From Spartobacteria bacterium (GTDB lineage: Bacteria > Verrucomicrobiota > Verrucomicrobiia > Chthoniobacterales > UBA10450): 64,000 nucleotides of DNA. The notes below the pieces were generated by a model that saw nothing but the letters and a program-made list of their open reading frames with translations, was not told the DNA's origin and searched no databases. The stretch is taken from assembly GCA_021325495.1 (NCBI GenBank), contig JAJPGZ010000002.1, positions 62,001 through 126,000 of the forward strand, written 5' to 3'. Position 1 is the first letter of the stretch, and the number at the start of each line of letters is the position of its first letter. Of the stretch, positions 1 to 8,636 are shown piece by piece. Position numbers and translations under genes: made by a program.

Positions 1-208
1 AGCCCCCTACGGCAACCGGCTTCGCAGTTCGTCCAGCTTATCGCCGGTGTCCTTGAGTTGCTTGATAACTGGCGTGCCCGGAACACAGTTTACTTCCGAC
101 AAAGAAACGCCGCTTATGCCCTGGCGCGTTCTGCCTAACAAATCGCCGGCCGCTTGTTAAATGCGATTGTCGATCTTGCGCGATTGTCGATCTTGCCCGC
201 CGCGAAAT
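1..208. other. Left-edge intergenic stretch
   Basis: No convincing complete gene is seen. On the minus strand positions 7-156 stay open for about 50 codons and end at a TAG at 7-9, but there is no ATG and no family I recognise, so this could be the tail of a decayed gene or chance. Two direct copies of the iterated word (as TGTCGATCTT) lie at 168-177 and 185-194, just downstream of the stop of the neighbouring minus-strand gene, and the second word (GCCTAACA) lies near 133. Confidence 0.4.
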
Positions 209-2620
209 CTATTTCGGCGCGAGGGAGGCGAGGATTTTTTCGAAGCGCGGATCTTTTCGCAGCGGGTCCCATAGCGGACTGTGAAAGAGCACGCCGTAAC
301 TTAGATAACCCGGCAACTGCGCCGCTTTCGTCAATTGCTCGAAAGCTTTATCCTTCTTTTCTGTCCACGCATAAATAAGCGCCTGCGCTGATATCGCATC
401 GACGCCATCCACCACATCCTTCGCCACCGGCGCCAAATCCATCGCGCGGCGTCCGAATGCGTGGGCTTGCTTTTTGTCCCCGAGGATCGCGCTGGCCAGC
501 CCGAGCGCCGCATTGGTGTAGCTATCCGACGGTTGGTTGCGCGTGATCGCCTCCAACTCTATCCGCGCCGCATCGATTTCCGGCTTTGCATTCATATCTT
601 CGCCCCGTAAACGAAGGAGCAGCGCTTCAGCGCAGCGGGGCGGAAGTTCAAGATTGTTCCCAACGGGCCAGCGTATTTGTTTCGGATCACTCCGCAGGAT
701 CTCCAGAGCACGATTGTAATCGTGTTCGAAAATCGCCAGTTGGACGGCGGAGTTTACAGCAGTCCCATCGCTCTTTTGCGTCATGACCGCATCGAGCGCG
801 GAATGCCATGATTTGAGATCGCCCTTCCAGGAGAATTCGACCTCGGCGCGGTGCACACGCAAAGCGACATCGCCGGGTGTGAGCGTGAGCGCTTTGTCCA
901 TCAAAGCCAGCGCATCGGGATAACGGCGCAGCATTTCATAGGTGAGCGCGGCCTGCTGCAAATAGAATGCATTCTGGGGGTCGAGCTCCATCGCGTGTTC
1001 CATGTCTCGGATGGATTCATTCCAGTGACCTTGTCGCCGATCGATGTATGCAAGAAGCAGGTATGATGTCGGTTCGTTAGGCAACAACTGACGTGCGAGA
1101 TCGATCTCTTTACGAGCACGATCGTAATCGCGGTAAGCCCAGTAAAGGTGTTTCGCCAACCCGAGATGCGCTTCAGCTGACCCCGGCTGCAATTGACGCA
1201 TTTTTTTGATTGCCGCGTCTGCCAGAGCCAGCCGCGCATCGGTATGATCGAAGCCGCGGAAATAAATTTGATCGTGCGCGTGCGCGAGCTGGTAGAAGGC
1301 GAGCACGAATGATGGGTCGCTATTTATGGCCTGTTCGAGCAAGCGCACCGCCTCGTAAAGAGAGTCGTGCGGCTCATTGAAAACGGAACGGTCGATCAGA
1401 ATTTTTGCGCGTGTGTAGAGGTCATATGCGCCGAGGTTTGATGTGGGTTTTTGTTCAATCGCGGCTTTCTCATTCGCAGAAAGGCGGGACTTTAGTTGCG
1501 CAACGATTATCTCGGAGAGTTCGTTCTCGAGCGCGAAAACATCGGCCACGTCCCGATCGTACCGTTCCGCCCACACATGGGCGTCGGTGCGCGCGTCGAT
1601 CAATTGCGCGGTCAGCCGGACACGATTACCAGACCGCTGCACACTGCCTTCGAGCAGATGCGAAACTCCGAGTTGCTTCGCGATCTCGCGCGCGTTGCGC
1701 TGCACCACGTTCTTGTATTGCATGACCGAGGTGCGGCTAATGACTTTGAGATCGGCGACCTTGGCGAGGTTCGTCAGAATTTCGTCCTGCACGCCATCGG
1801 CGAAATAGGCGTTTTGTTTGTCGTCGCTGAAATTTTCAAACGGTAAAACCGCGATGCTCTTTTCCGGAATCACGGCAGACGCAGGCGCCGATTTTCGCGA
1901 AGCGCTCTGACGCTGCCACAAGATCGACATCGTTATTCCGAGCGCTGCTAACAACGCAATGATTGCCATCGCTCGCACCCATCTGCGCGTCTTCGAAGCG
2001 ATTGGTTTGACCGATTGCCAAGCCGGCTTCCAACGAAGTCGTCTTCTCAATTTTTCCGGCACGTTCGCGTTCCCGACGCCGTCTTTGCACAGGCTGTAAA
2101 CGTGCAGACGCAATCCGTGCTTCACTTCGCACTCCCCGAGGTCCCGGAGATACTGACTCCAATGGCGGTACTGCATCAGATCGTCGGCTATATGTTTCGA
2201 AAGCAGAATGTGACCGGCGTCGCCGCAATCGAGCACGCGTTGCGCGATGTTAATTCCGGCACCGGCGATGTTGAGCCGGTCATTCACGTCCGTCACCTGA
2301 TTCACCGGTCCGCTGTGAATGCCCATGCGGATGCGAATAGCCGGAGAATCTTTCAGCCGTTGGCAAATTTCGAGCGCGCAACGCACCGGTTGCTCCGGAT
2401 TTTCGAAAAACAGCAACGCCATCCCGTCGCCGGTCGGAAGACGAATGAGTTTATCTTTTGCTTCGGCGGCGCGGAAACATTCGCTCGAACGGACGACGCG
2501 ATTTAATTCATAGATCAGCTCGATCTGTTCATTAACGAGGAGCTTCGAATACCCGACGACATCGATGAGCAGCAAATGCGCAATTTGCAGCTCGAGATCC
2601 GGCTTTAACTCGGCTGACAT
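209..2620 (-). CDS. Class III nucleotide cyclase domain / TolB-like / TPR membrane protein
   Basis: About 803 residues from ATG 2620; a TTG at 2653 would add 11 residues, but the ATG gives a normal N-terminus right before the domain. Residues ~15-180 form a class III adenylate/guanylate cyclase domain: metal-binding Asp20 (LLLIDVVGYSKL) and Asp65 (LPTGDGMALLF), plus Asn and Arg in NIAGAGINIAQRV. A single membrane helix follows near 216-235, then a FlgO/TolB-like domain (~253-385, SIAVLPFENFSDD...) and TPR-like helices to the C-terminus. The family suggests cAMP signalling with the TolB/TPR part outside the cytoplasm. It shares the SIAVLPFEN..AYFADG..VISRTSVM block with the gene at 50570-52633, so the two are paralogues. 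The cyclase fold is clear; activity and signal are inferred. Confidence 0.85.
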   Translation of the reverse strand: MSAELKPDLELQIAHLLLIDVVGYSKLLVNEQIELIYELNRVVRSSECFRAAEAKDKLIRLPTGDGMALLFFENPEQPVRCALEICQRLKDSPAIRIRMGIHSGPVNQVTDVNDRLNIAGAGINIAQRVLDCGDAGHILLSKHIADDLMQYRHWSQYLRDLGECEVKHGLRLHVYSLCKDGVGNANVPEKLRRRLRWKPAWQSVKPIASKTRRWVRAMAIIALLAALGITMSILWQRQSASRKSAPASAVIPEKSIAVLPFENFSDDKQNAYFADGVQDEILTNLAKVADLKVISRTSVMQYKNVVQRNAREIAKQLGVSHLLEGSVQRSGNRVRLTAQLIDARTDAHVWAERYDRDVADVFALENELSEIIVAQLKSRLSANEKAAIEQKPTSNLGAYDLYTRAKILIDRSVFNEPHDSLYEAVRLLEQAINSDPSFVLAFYQLAHAHDQIYFRGFDHTDARLALADAAIKKMRQLQPGSAEAHLGLAKHLYWAYRDYDRARKEIDLARQLLPNEPTSYLLLAYIDRRQGHWNESIRDMEHAMELDPQNAFYLQQAALTYEMLRRYPDALALMDKALTLTPGDVALRVHRAEVEFSWKGDLKSWHSALDAVMTQKSDGTAVNSAVQLAIFEHDYNRALEILRSDPKQIRWPVGNNLELPPRCAEALLLRLRGEDMNAKPEIDAARIELEAITRNQPSDSYTNAALGLASAILGDKKQAHAFGRRAMDLAPVAKDVVDGVDAISAQALIYAWTEKKDKAFEQLTKAAQLPGYLSYGVLFHSPLWDPLRKDPRFEKILASLAPK

Positions 2621-2718
2621 GGCAACAGGGAGCCCGTCTTCCAATGATGCCAAACGGGAAAGGCGAGGTCGAGCCGGAAATCAGTTAGGGCTCACGAAAT
2701 TTCGCGCAAGATCGACAA

Positions 2719-3630
2719 TTACTCCTCGCGCCAGAGCGCGCCTGGTCCAAAAGCGGCCAGATTCAAGACCAACATAATCAAAGCGAAGAGATACATACCC
2801 ATGGTTAAGCCAATCGCGACGTGCATACCGAGAATACCCAGCAACCAAAGGCGACGCGTCGCGCGCGGCCAAATCATTATCGGATACCCGGTTTCCAGCA
2901 GTGCCGTACTTATACTGGCGAATGGGAAAAGAATCCGCCAGTGCACGAGAACTTCCGGCGGAATAACGTTGAACGGTGGATGCGTGAGAGCTCGCCAGAT
3001 GCTTTCGCCGGTCCACCAGCCCAGACCGAGGCATTTCGCCAGGCCACCAAAAAAATAGATCAGGCAAAGGTGAAGCTGCAGGACCCGTCGAAAGAACGCA
3101 TGTAGTTGTTGATCCTTTAGTGGAACGTTACGCGAGCGATGGTCAATCGCCCACCGATCGGGCAACGGTGAGAGGATGAGATAGAACAGTCCGATAGTGG
3201 TGAAATTATCGACTCCGTATGAGAGGAGGCCACCGCTTTTGACCGCGGCGAGATGAATAAACCAGGTCGCGATGGCCGCGCCGCGAGTGAACAAGCCAAA
3301 TAACAAAAGCAGTGCCGCATCCAGCAGCGCCAGCCACGTGAGAAACAGCGCCGTCGATTCGCTAATATGGAAATGGCCGGCGAGGTCGACGAGCCAACTC
3401 AACCTCGGTACGAGCGCGCTTTCGCTCGAAAGCAAAATCTCCGAGGCCTGGCGACTGATCAATCCCCCGCCGTGTGAAGCAAAAAGATAATTCCAGTCCC
3501 GGCCTAACGAAGCGCAATAAAGAATGACTTCGACGGCGATCCCGATGCGCAGCACGCCCAGCCACTGGTCCGATTGTCGATCAAAAAAGAACTGCGCGAC
3601 GCGTTTGCCGATTGCAGACGGTGCGCTCAA
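2719..3630 (-). CDS. HTTM-domain membrane protein (gamma-carboxylase-like)
   Basis: 303 residues with six or more hydrophobic segments, for example around residues 25-43, 93-115 and 185-205, and a long one near 265-295. The segment LCLIYFFGGLAKCLGLGWW is the typical HTTM (vitamin-K-dependent carboxylase N-terminal-like) signature. Bacterial HTTM proteins are integral membrane proteins of mostly unknown reaction. The start is TTG at 3628-3630, overlapping the TGA stop of the upstream gene as TTGA, so translation is probably coupled. The next gene upstream (3627-4226) is a likely partner. The TAA stop at 2719-2721 runs straight into a copy of the iterated word. The carboxylase reaction itself is not supported by sequence. 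Confidence 0.75.
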   Translation of the reverse strand: MSAPSAIGKRVAQFFFDRQSDQWLGVLRIGIAVEVILYCASLGRDWNYLFASHGGGLISRQASEILLSSESALVPRLSWLVDLAGHFHISESTALFLTWLALLDAALLLLFGLFTRGAAIATWFIHLAAVKSGGLLSYGVDNFTTIGLFYLILSPLPDRWAIDHRSRNVPLKDQQLHAFFRRVLQLHLCLIYFFGGLAKCLGLGWWTGESIWRALTHPPFNVIPPEVLVHWRILFPFASISTALLETGYPIMIWPRATRRLWLLGILGMHVAIGLTMGMYLFALIMLVLNLAAFGPGALWREE

Positions 3631-4226
3631 TTTTCCGGCCGGAACTCGAAGGTGAAATCGTAGGTGCGCAACGCACGATAAGATTCTCGCTGGCCGCGCG
3701 CATATTCGCCCGGCGCCGGAAAATTCACGCTGCCCAAAATCGCCCGAATGGACGCAGCTTCGGGATGTTCGCGCCAGACGGCGTAGACCAAATATTTGAT
3801 CAAGCCCTCACGGACAACCTCTTCGTCGGTGCGCGCAATGAGATCGAGCAAGCTCGCGAGACGAAAGGCGGTCGCGCGATTGTGCAACGTTGGCAGCTCA
3901 TCGGCGACGCGTCCGTCGGGATAATGCAGCTCGAAGGAAATTTTGTTGGTACCCGGAATGTTCGGCGCAAAAAAACCGTAGCCAGCTTCGACCCCGGCGG
4001 CGTTCAGGTAAGTGCCAATGCTTTGTCGATAGGCATTATGTTTGGAAAAATTTTGGCCGAGAGCGTTTTTCAACGCCGTCTCCGATGAATGTGAAATATA
4101 CATCCAGTAATCGGGCACGAGCGTCTTTCCCTCGCGCACAACAGTAAAGGTGTCGCGCGCACTAATGGCCACGATCAACGCCAGGTGAACCGTGGCGGCT
4201 ATCAGTAATAAGCGATTTCGAAGCAC
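3627..4226 (-). CDS. Membrane-anchored protein paired with HTTM protein
   Basis: 199 residues starting with GTG at 4224-4226. One hydrophobic helix at residues ~5-23 (LLLIAATVHLALIVAIS) acts as signal or anchor, and the remainder looks soluble and periplasmic. No family is recognised with certainty; small proteins with this architecture often sit next to HTTM genes, and the 4-base TTGA overlap with the downstream HTTM gene argues for a two-gene unit acting together. It lies 5 bp downstream of the small secreted protein gene at 4232-4591, so all three may be one transcript. Confidence 0.65.
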   Translation of the reverse strand: MLRNRLLLIAATVHLALIVAISARDTFTVVREGKTLVPDYWMYISHSSETALKNALGQNFSKHNAYRQSIGTYLNAAGVEAGYGFFAPNIPGTNKISFELHYPDGRVADELPTLHNRATAFRLASLLDLIARTDEEVVREGLIKYLVYAVWREHPEAASIRAILGSVNFPAPGEYARGQRESYRALRTYDFTFEFRPEN

Positions 4227-4231
4227 CCGCG

Positions 4232-4591
4232 CTACGGTGCGAAGGCTTTATCCAAAAACGTCTTTAATTCTTCTTTGGTCGCAAAGTTGATTTGTTGGGT
4301 GACGTGTATGTTGGTCTTGTCCCCCGCATCCGGGCAAGGGTCAGGCAACTTTCCCTTTTTGTGCGGGTGATTTGGTACGCCTTCGTATGTCACGAGATAA
4401 TCCATTTCATCTGCAGGCAGGCTCTTGTCGAACTTCTTGATATTTGGAACATGTTTCCGGTGTTTGAAGACCGTGCTGTATTCCTTCGCCGGTGGGGTGG
4501 GTGTTGGCGTTTGCGCGCTTACGAAGAGCACAACTGAGAGGAGTGCGATGATGGCCAGCAGAAGCAATGGGGTTCTAGTGAGGATTTTCAT
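4232..4591 (-). CDS. Small secreted protein of unknown function
   Basis: 119 residues with a clear signal peptide (MKILTRTPLLLLAIIALLSVVLFVSAQ) followed by a TPTPTPP linker. The mature part is short, and its C-terminus (INFATKEELKTFLDKAFAP) resembles that of the next secreted protein at 4684-5103 (ISFASTEDLKAFVSALDPAP), suggesting an old duplication. No enzyme motif is visible. It is followed after 5 bp by the membrane protein of the HTTM pair. Confidence 0.65.
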   Translation of the reverse strand: MKILTRTPLLLLAIIALLSVVLFVSAQTPTPTPPAKEYSTVFKHRKHVPNIKKFDKSLPADEMDYLVTYEGVPNHPHKKGKLPDPCPDAGDKTNIHVTQQINFATKEELKTFLDKAFAP

Positions 4592-4683
4592 AATTGTCGG
4601 TGTGAACTAGTTAGGCTCCGTTGGCAAGCCCAAAAGCCTAACGGCGACGTGCGCGATGCGTAGTTGTCGATCTTACGCGATCG

Positions 4684-5103
4684 TTAGGGCGCGGGGTCGA
4701 GCGCGCTAACGAATGCTTTTAGATCTTCCGTGCTGGCAAAGCTGATTGCTTGTGTGCTATGCACGCCGGCCAATGAACCTGCCGGCGTGGGACCGCCGGT
4801 CTCGGGCCGAGCCGAAGTCACCATGGTGACGGACGGATCGGCCAGGTCGCCCTTTTCCCAATTGGCGCCCTTGGCGTCGCGATATTTTATTTTGTAGCTC
4901 TTCGTGTCGCATTTGCTCAGGGCGCGATTGAGCGAGTCCTCGGTGCAATGCAACGCCTCATTCCCTTTGTGACCCATGATCAACCGGATTCCATGTTTCG
5001 AAGGGTCGCTGTTTCCTTTTTGTTGCGCAAAAACGACTGCGACAATCGATGTGATCCCGACGAGGAGCAGAACAAACTTGGGCGAGAAGAAGAATGTTTT
5101 CAT
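4684..5103 (-). CDS. Small secreted protein of unknown function (relative of 4232-4591)
   Basis: 139 residues from ATG 5103; an ATG six codons upstream (5121) is possible, but MKTFFFSPKF gives a better basic signal-peptide start. Cleavage is likely after VVFAQ. The mature protein has two cysteines (HC and KC, about 11 residues apart) that could form a disulfide. Its C-terminus resembles that of the neighbour at 4232-4591. No family or activity recognised. A GTTAGGGC copy of the second iterated word sits over the stop codon, and a copy of the first lies at 4665. Confidence 0.62.
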   Translation of the reverse strand: MKTFFFSPKFVLLLVGITSIVAVVFAQQKGNSDPSKHGIRLIMGHKGNEALHCTEDSLNRALSKCDTKSYKIKYRDAKGANWEKGDLADPSVTMVTSARPETGGPTPAGSLAGVHSTQAISFASTEDLKAFVSALDPAP

Positions 5104-5208
5104 GTCGCCGGTGTGCGACATGCACTGGCAAAGGTCAAGCCGAATCGTTAGGCGGGAGGGTAAACGCTCGCGCGATTGTCGATCTTGTCGTTGTCGATCT
5201 AACGCGAG
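5104..5208. other. Intergenic with clustered iterated words
   Basis: Holds GTTAGGCGG near 5150, an exact TGTCGATCTT at 5177-5186 and a one-base variant (TGTCGATCTA) at 5192-5201, i.e. a tandem pair 15 bp apart downstream of the barrel gene stop. Nothing else recognised. Confidence 0.5.
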
Positions 5209-6117
5209 TTAGAAGCGAAACTTGACGTATCCGCTGACCGGCACCGTCCAGCGATCGCCCGCGTCGTTATTGGCAGGACGAATTTTATTCAGCGGCACGG
5301 GGACGAGTCCGATGAAATCGCGCCCGACCAGATCGCCGTCGTTTCCCTCAAGTCGCGTTTGGTAGCGGACGCCGCCATTCACGCCCAACGTCCAGTGACA
5401 CGTCAAATTTGCTTCGACTCCCACCACGGCCGCGCCGGTGCCGACCCATGAACTATCAAAGAAGTTCCCGCGAAAAACACGAAAGTCACTTGGCCCGCCG
5501 ACGCTGCTGGCATCGGCATTGAAGGAGAAACCAATATCGTCAACGTGCATCGCGCCGCCGCTCAACGCCAGATATGGACGAAAGCGCGCCTGACGAGAGA
5601 GAAAATGAAAACGAAAACCAAGCTCGCCGCCGAACGCGTCGTAGTCATCCCATTGAGCGCGTAATGGCAAAGTAAAAGTTGGACCGAACGTGAATATTTT
5701 GATTGCTCCCCAATCAACGCTGCCAGCGGAATCGGCATGCGAGTACGCGCCGGACACGAAAACTTCGAGGTGATCGGTCAAAGCATAACCGAATTCGCCG
5801 CCGGCATGCCAGGTAGTGTCGAAGGCATCGTCCCATTGCACTTTGGGTGAACTTTGTCTCGCGAGAAATGGGCCAAACGTCAGGTTGAAACCGGGGACGG
5901 AAGATTCGAAGGCGTGGCTAAAACCGGAATTCCCAATATCGAAATCGGCGCCGCCTCCAAGGCTGAAATACCAGCGCGGATCGCAAGCCGGCGCCTGCTC
6001 CATCTGCACGGCTTTGCTTTCTTTGCCCGTGCTCATTATCTCCGGGCCGGCAAAAGTGGTGCCGGCTGCGTATAATGCCAGGCTGGCGATTGCGAAAATT
6101 GTTCCCCTGAGTTTCAT
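5209..6117 (-). CDS. Outer-membrane beta-barrel-like protein
   Basis: 302 residues from ATG 6117; an in-frame ATG 39 bases upstream would put a non-signal leader on it. The start gives a signal peptide (MKLRGTIFAIASLALYAAGTTFA). The body alternates glycine- and aromatic-rich amphipathic strands (YFSLGGGADF, FGYALTDHLEVFVSGAYSH, LGFRFHFLS) and ends in VSGYVKFRF, the terminal phenylalanine expected for BAM-assembled outer-membrane barrels. It most resembles OmpW/OmpA-barrel type proteins in style. Substrate unknown. Confidence 0.72.
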   Translation of the reverse strand: MKLRGTIFAIASLALYAAGTTFAGPEIMSTGKESKAVQMEQAPACDPRWYFSLGGGADFDIGNSGFSHAFESSVPGFNLTFGPFLARQSSPKVQWDDAFDTTWHAGGEFGYALTDHLEVFVSGAYSHADSAGSVDWGAIKIFTFGPTFTLPLRAQWDDYDAFGGELGFRFHFLSRQARFRPYLALSGGAMHVDDIGFSFNADASSVGGPSDFRVFRGNFFDSSWVGTGAAVVGVEANLTCHWTLGVNGGVRYQTRLEGNDGDLVGRDFIGLVPVPLNKIRPANNDAGDRWTVPVSGYVKFRF

Positions 6118-6169
6118 CGCGCCCGCGACCTTAAGAATTCGCAGGCGCAGCGTCAACGTCCAAAATTCG

Positions 6170-6529
6170 TTAACCGATGCGGAAACGGACGTCGCGAACC
6201 ACTTTGCCGCCGAAGCGCTGCTTTAACTTGCGGACGATGTCGATCTTCGAAACCTGCTCGAGTTCGTAATGCAACGCCGGTTGCAACACGCGCACGTAAA
6301 GAATTCCTTCGCGGAGAGCCACCGGAGCCGAATGGGACGCTATAAATTCGCCCACAATTTTTGACCAGGCGTCGATGACTTCCGCTTCGTGCAAGCGTTC
6401 CTTCAATCCGAGCCGCTGCATGATTTTCGGCAGCAACTCGGCGGTGGGACGGAATTGGTTCGGAGAAGGCTTCGGTTCGGGCAGGCCGCGCCATTCCGCG
6501 ATGACTGCGGCGCGAAACGAATCGTTCAT
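6170..6529 (-). CDS. DUF721 family protein (DciA-like)
   Basis: 119 residues matching DUF721: AEVIDAWSKIVGEFIASHSAPVALREGILYVRV followed by a C-terminal basic helix region (IVRKLKQRFGGKVV). In many bacteria lacking DnaC, DUF721 proteins (DciA) help load the replicative helicase; in others the function is unproven. It lies 21 bp downstream of rpoN on the same strand, and almost the whole gap is one copy of the iterated word (6535-6544). A further copy at 6238 encodes SKID within the protein. Confidence 0.75.
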   Translation of the reverse strand: MNDSFRAAVIAEWRGLPEPKPSPNQFRPTAELLPKIMQRLGLKERLHEAEVIDAWSKIVGEFIASHSAPVALREGILYVRVLQPALHYELEQVSKIDIVRKLKQRFGGKVVRDVRFRIG

Positions 6530-6550
6530 GCGCTAAGATCGACAATCAAC

Positions 6551-7963
6551 TCAATATTTCCGCCGCATGTTGCTCGGCAGAATATTCAGCTCGGTGCGGT
6601 ACTTCGCGACGGTGCGGCGCGCGATCGGTATTCCGCGTTTTCCCAGAATCTCGACGATCTCCTTGTCGCTCAAGGGCGCGTTCCCGTCCTCGTCCTTGAC
6701 CAGATCGAGGATCGCTTCTTTCACGCTCGTATTGCTCATCGATTCGCCGCTGGCGGTCTGATAGCCGGGCGTGAAAAAATATTTCATCTCGAACACGCCT
6801 TGCGGCGTCGACATGTATTTCCCGCTGATCGCGCGGCTGACGGTCGTTTCATGAACGCCGACTGCGTCCGCGATTTGCACCATCGTCATCGGTTTCAAAT
6901 GCGATGAGCCGTGTTCAAAGAATTCGCGCTGCCGCGAAACAATCTGGTGCGCGATGTTCGAAATCGTCTGCTGACGTTGATGAATCGATTTGATCAAAAA
7001 TTTTCCGCTTCGGATTTTGTCGCGGATGTAATCCTTCACTTCGCCGCCGTTCCCATCCTGCGCCATGATGTCTTTATAGGTGTTGCTGATGCGCAGATGC
7101 GGAATCTGTTCGCCGTTTAGAATCACCTGATATTCGCCGTTGATTTTCTCCACCGTCACATCCGGCAATACGTAATTCTGCGGAGCGGTCGCGAAAATTG
7201 CGCCCGGCCGCGGATCGAGCTGCGCGATATTGTTCGCGCATTTCTGCACTTGCTCGACGTTAATGCCCATTCGCCGCGCGATTTCAGGAAAACGCCGCTT
7301 CCCTAAATCCTGCATGTGCTCGGAAATGATTTTGTATTCGAGGCTGGTCCCTTTGCCTTCGCGTTTGAGCTGAATCAACAAACACTCACGCAAATCGCGC
7401 GCGCCCACGCCGGGCGGATAAAAACTTTGAATGAGCGTGAGCATGTTTTCGAAATCGTCCTGTCCAATGCCGGTGTTGAGCGCCATCTCTTCCGGCGTCG
7501 CCTGGAGAAAACCGTTGTCGTCGATGTTGCCGATAATGAGCTCGGCCGTTTTGCGATCGTCGCCGTTCAGCATCTGCTGATTCAATTGCGACATTAAATG
7601 CTGTTGCAGGGTTTCCTGCGTCGCGATCGAATCGAAAAAGAATTGGCGCTTGTCTTCCTGTTCCTGGGAGCGCCCACTGTAGCTCGAGGATTGCGCCATG
7701 TAATCGCGCCATTCCTCATCGAGCTTGGCCAGTTGCTCGAACTCGTTTTGAAACTCTTCGTCCTTCGTCTTCTTCTCCGGCTGGTCTTCGCTCGGCTCGT
7801 TAGCCAATTCCTCCAACACCGGGTTCGTTTCCATTTCCTGTTGCACGAGATTGCGCAGCTCGAGCAATGGCGCCTGCAAGATGAGCAGGCTTTGTTGCAA
7901 CTGCGGGGCAAGGACCTGCTGTAACGACAGATTCTGCGACTGATACATTCCCGGTCCGGCCAT
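6551..7963 (-). CDS. rpoN: RNA polymerase sigma-54 factor
   Basis: About 470 residues from ATG 7963 (MAGPGMYQSQNLSLQQ); a longer in-frame ORF to 8029 is an artefact that reads through a hairpin and a copy of the iterated word. Region I is glutamine-rich (SLQQVLAPQLQQSLLILQAPLLELRNLVQQEMETNP), region II acidic, then the core-binding region, the HTH (VHETTVSRAISGKYMSTPQGVFEMKYFF) and the C-terminal RpoN box (ARRTVAKYRTELNILPSN) that contacts the -24 element. It serves enhancer-dependent promoters; the NtrC-type activator at 8637-10022 is a plausible partner. No copy of the iterated word lies inside the gene. Confidence 0.97.
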   Translation of the reverse strand: MAGPGMYQSQNLSLQQVLAPQLQQSLLILQAPLLELRNLVQQEMETNPVLEELANEPSEDQPEKKTKDEEFQNEFEQLAKLDEEWRDYMAQSSSYSGRSQEQEDKRQFFFDSIATQETLQQHLMSQLNQQMLNGDDRKTAELIIGNIDDNGFLQATPEEMALNTGIGQDDFENMLTLIQSFYPPGVGARDLRECLLIQLKREGKGTSLEYKIISEHMQDLGKRRFPEIARRMGINVEQVQKCANNIAQLDPRPGAIFATAPQNYVLPDVTVEKINGEYQVILNGEQIPHLRISNTYKDIMAQDGNGGEVKDYIRDKIRSGKFLIKSIHQRQQTISNIAHQIVSRQREFFEHGSSHLKPMTMVQIADAVGVHETTVSRAISGKYMSTPQGVFEMKYFFTPGYQTASGESMSNTSVKEAILDLVKDEDGNAPLSDKEIVEILGKRGIPIARRTVAKYRTELNILPSNMRRKY

Positions 7964-7992
7964 GCCTGAGTTTATTGACGACGGGAGCCACA

Positions 7993-8011
7993 GGCAAGCA
8001 GATTGCTTGCC
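7993..8011. terminator. Short perfect hairpin between rpoN and a divergent small gene
   Basis: GGCAAGC (7993-7999), a 5-base loop and GCTTGCC (8005-8011) form a perfect 7-bp stem, immediately followed by a copy of the iterated word (8014-8023). It lies upstream of rpoN and of the divergent secreted-protein gene, so it is more likely a regulatory or insertion-related palindrome than a classical terminator; no T-run follows. Confidence 0.35.
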
Positions 8012-8062
8012 GCAAGATCGACATGGCATATGCGGAACACGTCCTGCTCTTCACGTGAACAA

Positions 8063-8290
8063 ATGAAACGACATTGCGCCGCCATTCTGCTCACGCTCTC
8101 CGCCGCGCTTCCCCTTTCCGCGCAAGCGCCCGATGCGCGCGACCAACAACAGCTCATCGCGCTCGTCAAAGAGATTCAGGCGCAACAAGCGCAGATCACC
8201 GATAACCAGGGCAAGATCGAATCGAAAATGGCTGAACTCACCGAAACCATTCGCGTCGCGCGACTCTTCGCCGGCAAAGCTGGAAAATGA
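8063..8290 (+). CDS. Tiny secreted coiled-coil protein
   Basis: 75 residues from ATG 8063: signal peptide MKRHCAAILLTLSAALPLSAQ, then a heptad-like helix (DQQQLIALVKEIQAQQAQITDNQGKIESKM). A TTG at 8003 would add 20 junk residues through a hairpin and an iterated word and is rejected. The stop overlaps the ATG of the next gene (ATGA, 8287-8290), so the pair is translationally coupled. The coiled coil suggests self-association or a periplasmic spacer role. Function unknown. Confidence 0.65.
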   Translation: MKRHCAAILLTLSAALPLSAQAPDARDQQQLIALVKEIQAQQAQITDNQGKIESKMAELTETIRVARLFAGKAGK

Positions 8291-8595
8291 AATCGCTCAC
8301 CAAATTTCTCCTCGTCTTCATCGCCTGCGGAATTATTTCCGCGTCCGCGCAATCGCCCAATCCTCCGATGGTGGTCGTGCAAGCCGCGAATAGTTCGCCC
8401 ACGCCAGCCGCAGCCACAGCGCCCGCTGTCGCGCAAAACCCGAACGAACTTCACGCCACCGTGCAAACGCTCGAGCAAATCAAAGCGGCCAATGCCGACA
8501 CGCTCAAGCGACAGGAAGCGGTCATGCAGCAGCTCGAGGATTTGCAGAAAGCGGCGGACCAGATCAGGATCTTCGCCCACCGCGCCGGCGGCTAA
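8287..8595 (+). CDS. Small secreted coiled-coil protein, partner of preceding gene
   Basis: 102 residues: signal peptide MKSLTKFLLVFIACGIISASAQ, a Pro/Ala/Thr-rich linker (~residues 23-50), then a helix with coiled-coil character (LHATVQTLEQIKAANADTLKRQEAVMQQLEDLQKAADQIR). Organisation mirrors the upstream gene, to which it is coupled by an ATGA overlap. The TAA stop (8593-8595) is part of a copy of the iterated word, and a second tandem copy follows at 8609-8618. No family recognised. Confidence 0.65.
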   Translation: MKSLTKFLLVFIACGIISASAQSPNPPMVVVQAANSSPTPAAATAPAVAQNPNELHATVQTLEQIKAANADTLKRQEAVMQQLEDLQKAADQIRIFAHRAGG

Positions 8596-8636
8596 GATCG
8601 ACAATTACAAGATCGACAATCGCGATCTCGGGTTCG

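Noticed and set aside
7964-8029. Upstream extension of rpoN (MPCRSC...)
   Set aside because: Translates a hairpin and an iterated word; MAGPGMYQSQ start fits family.
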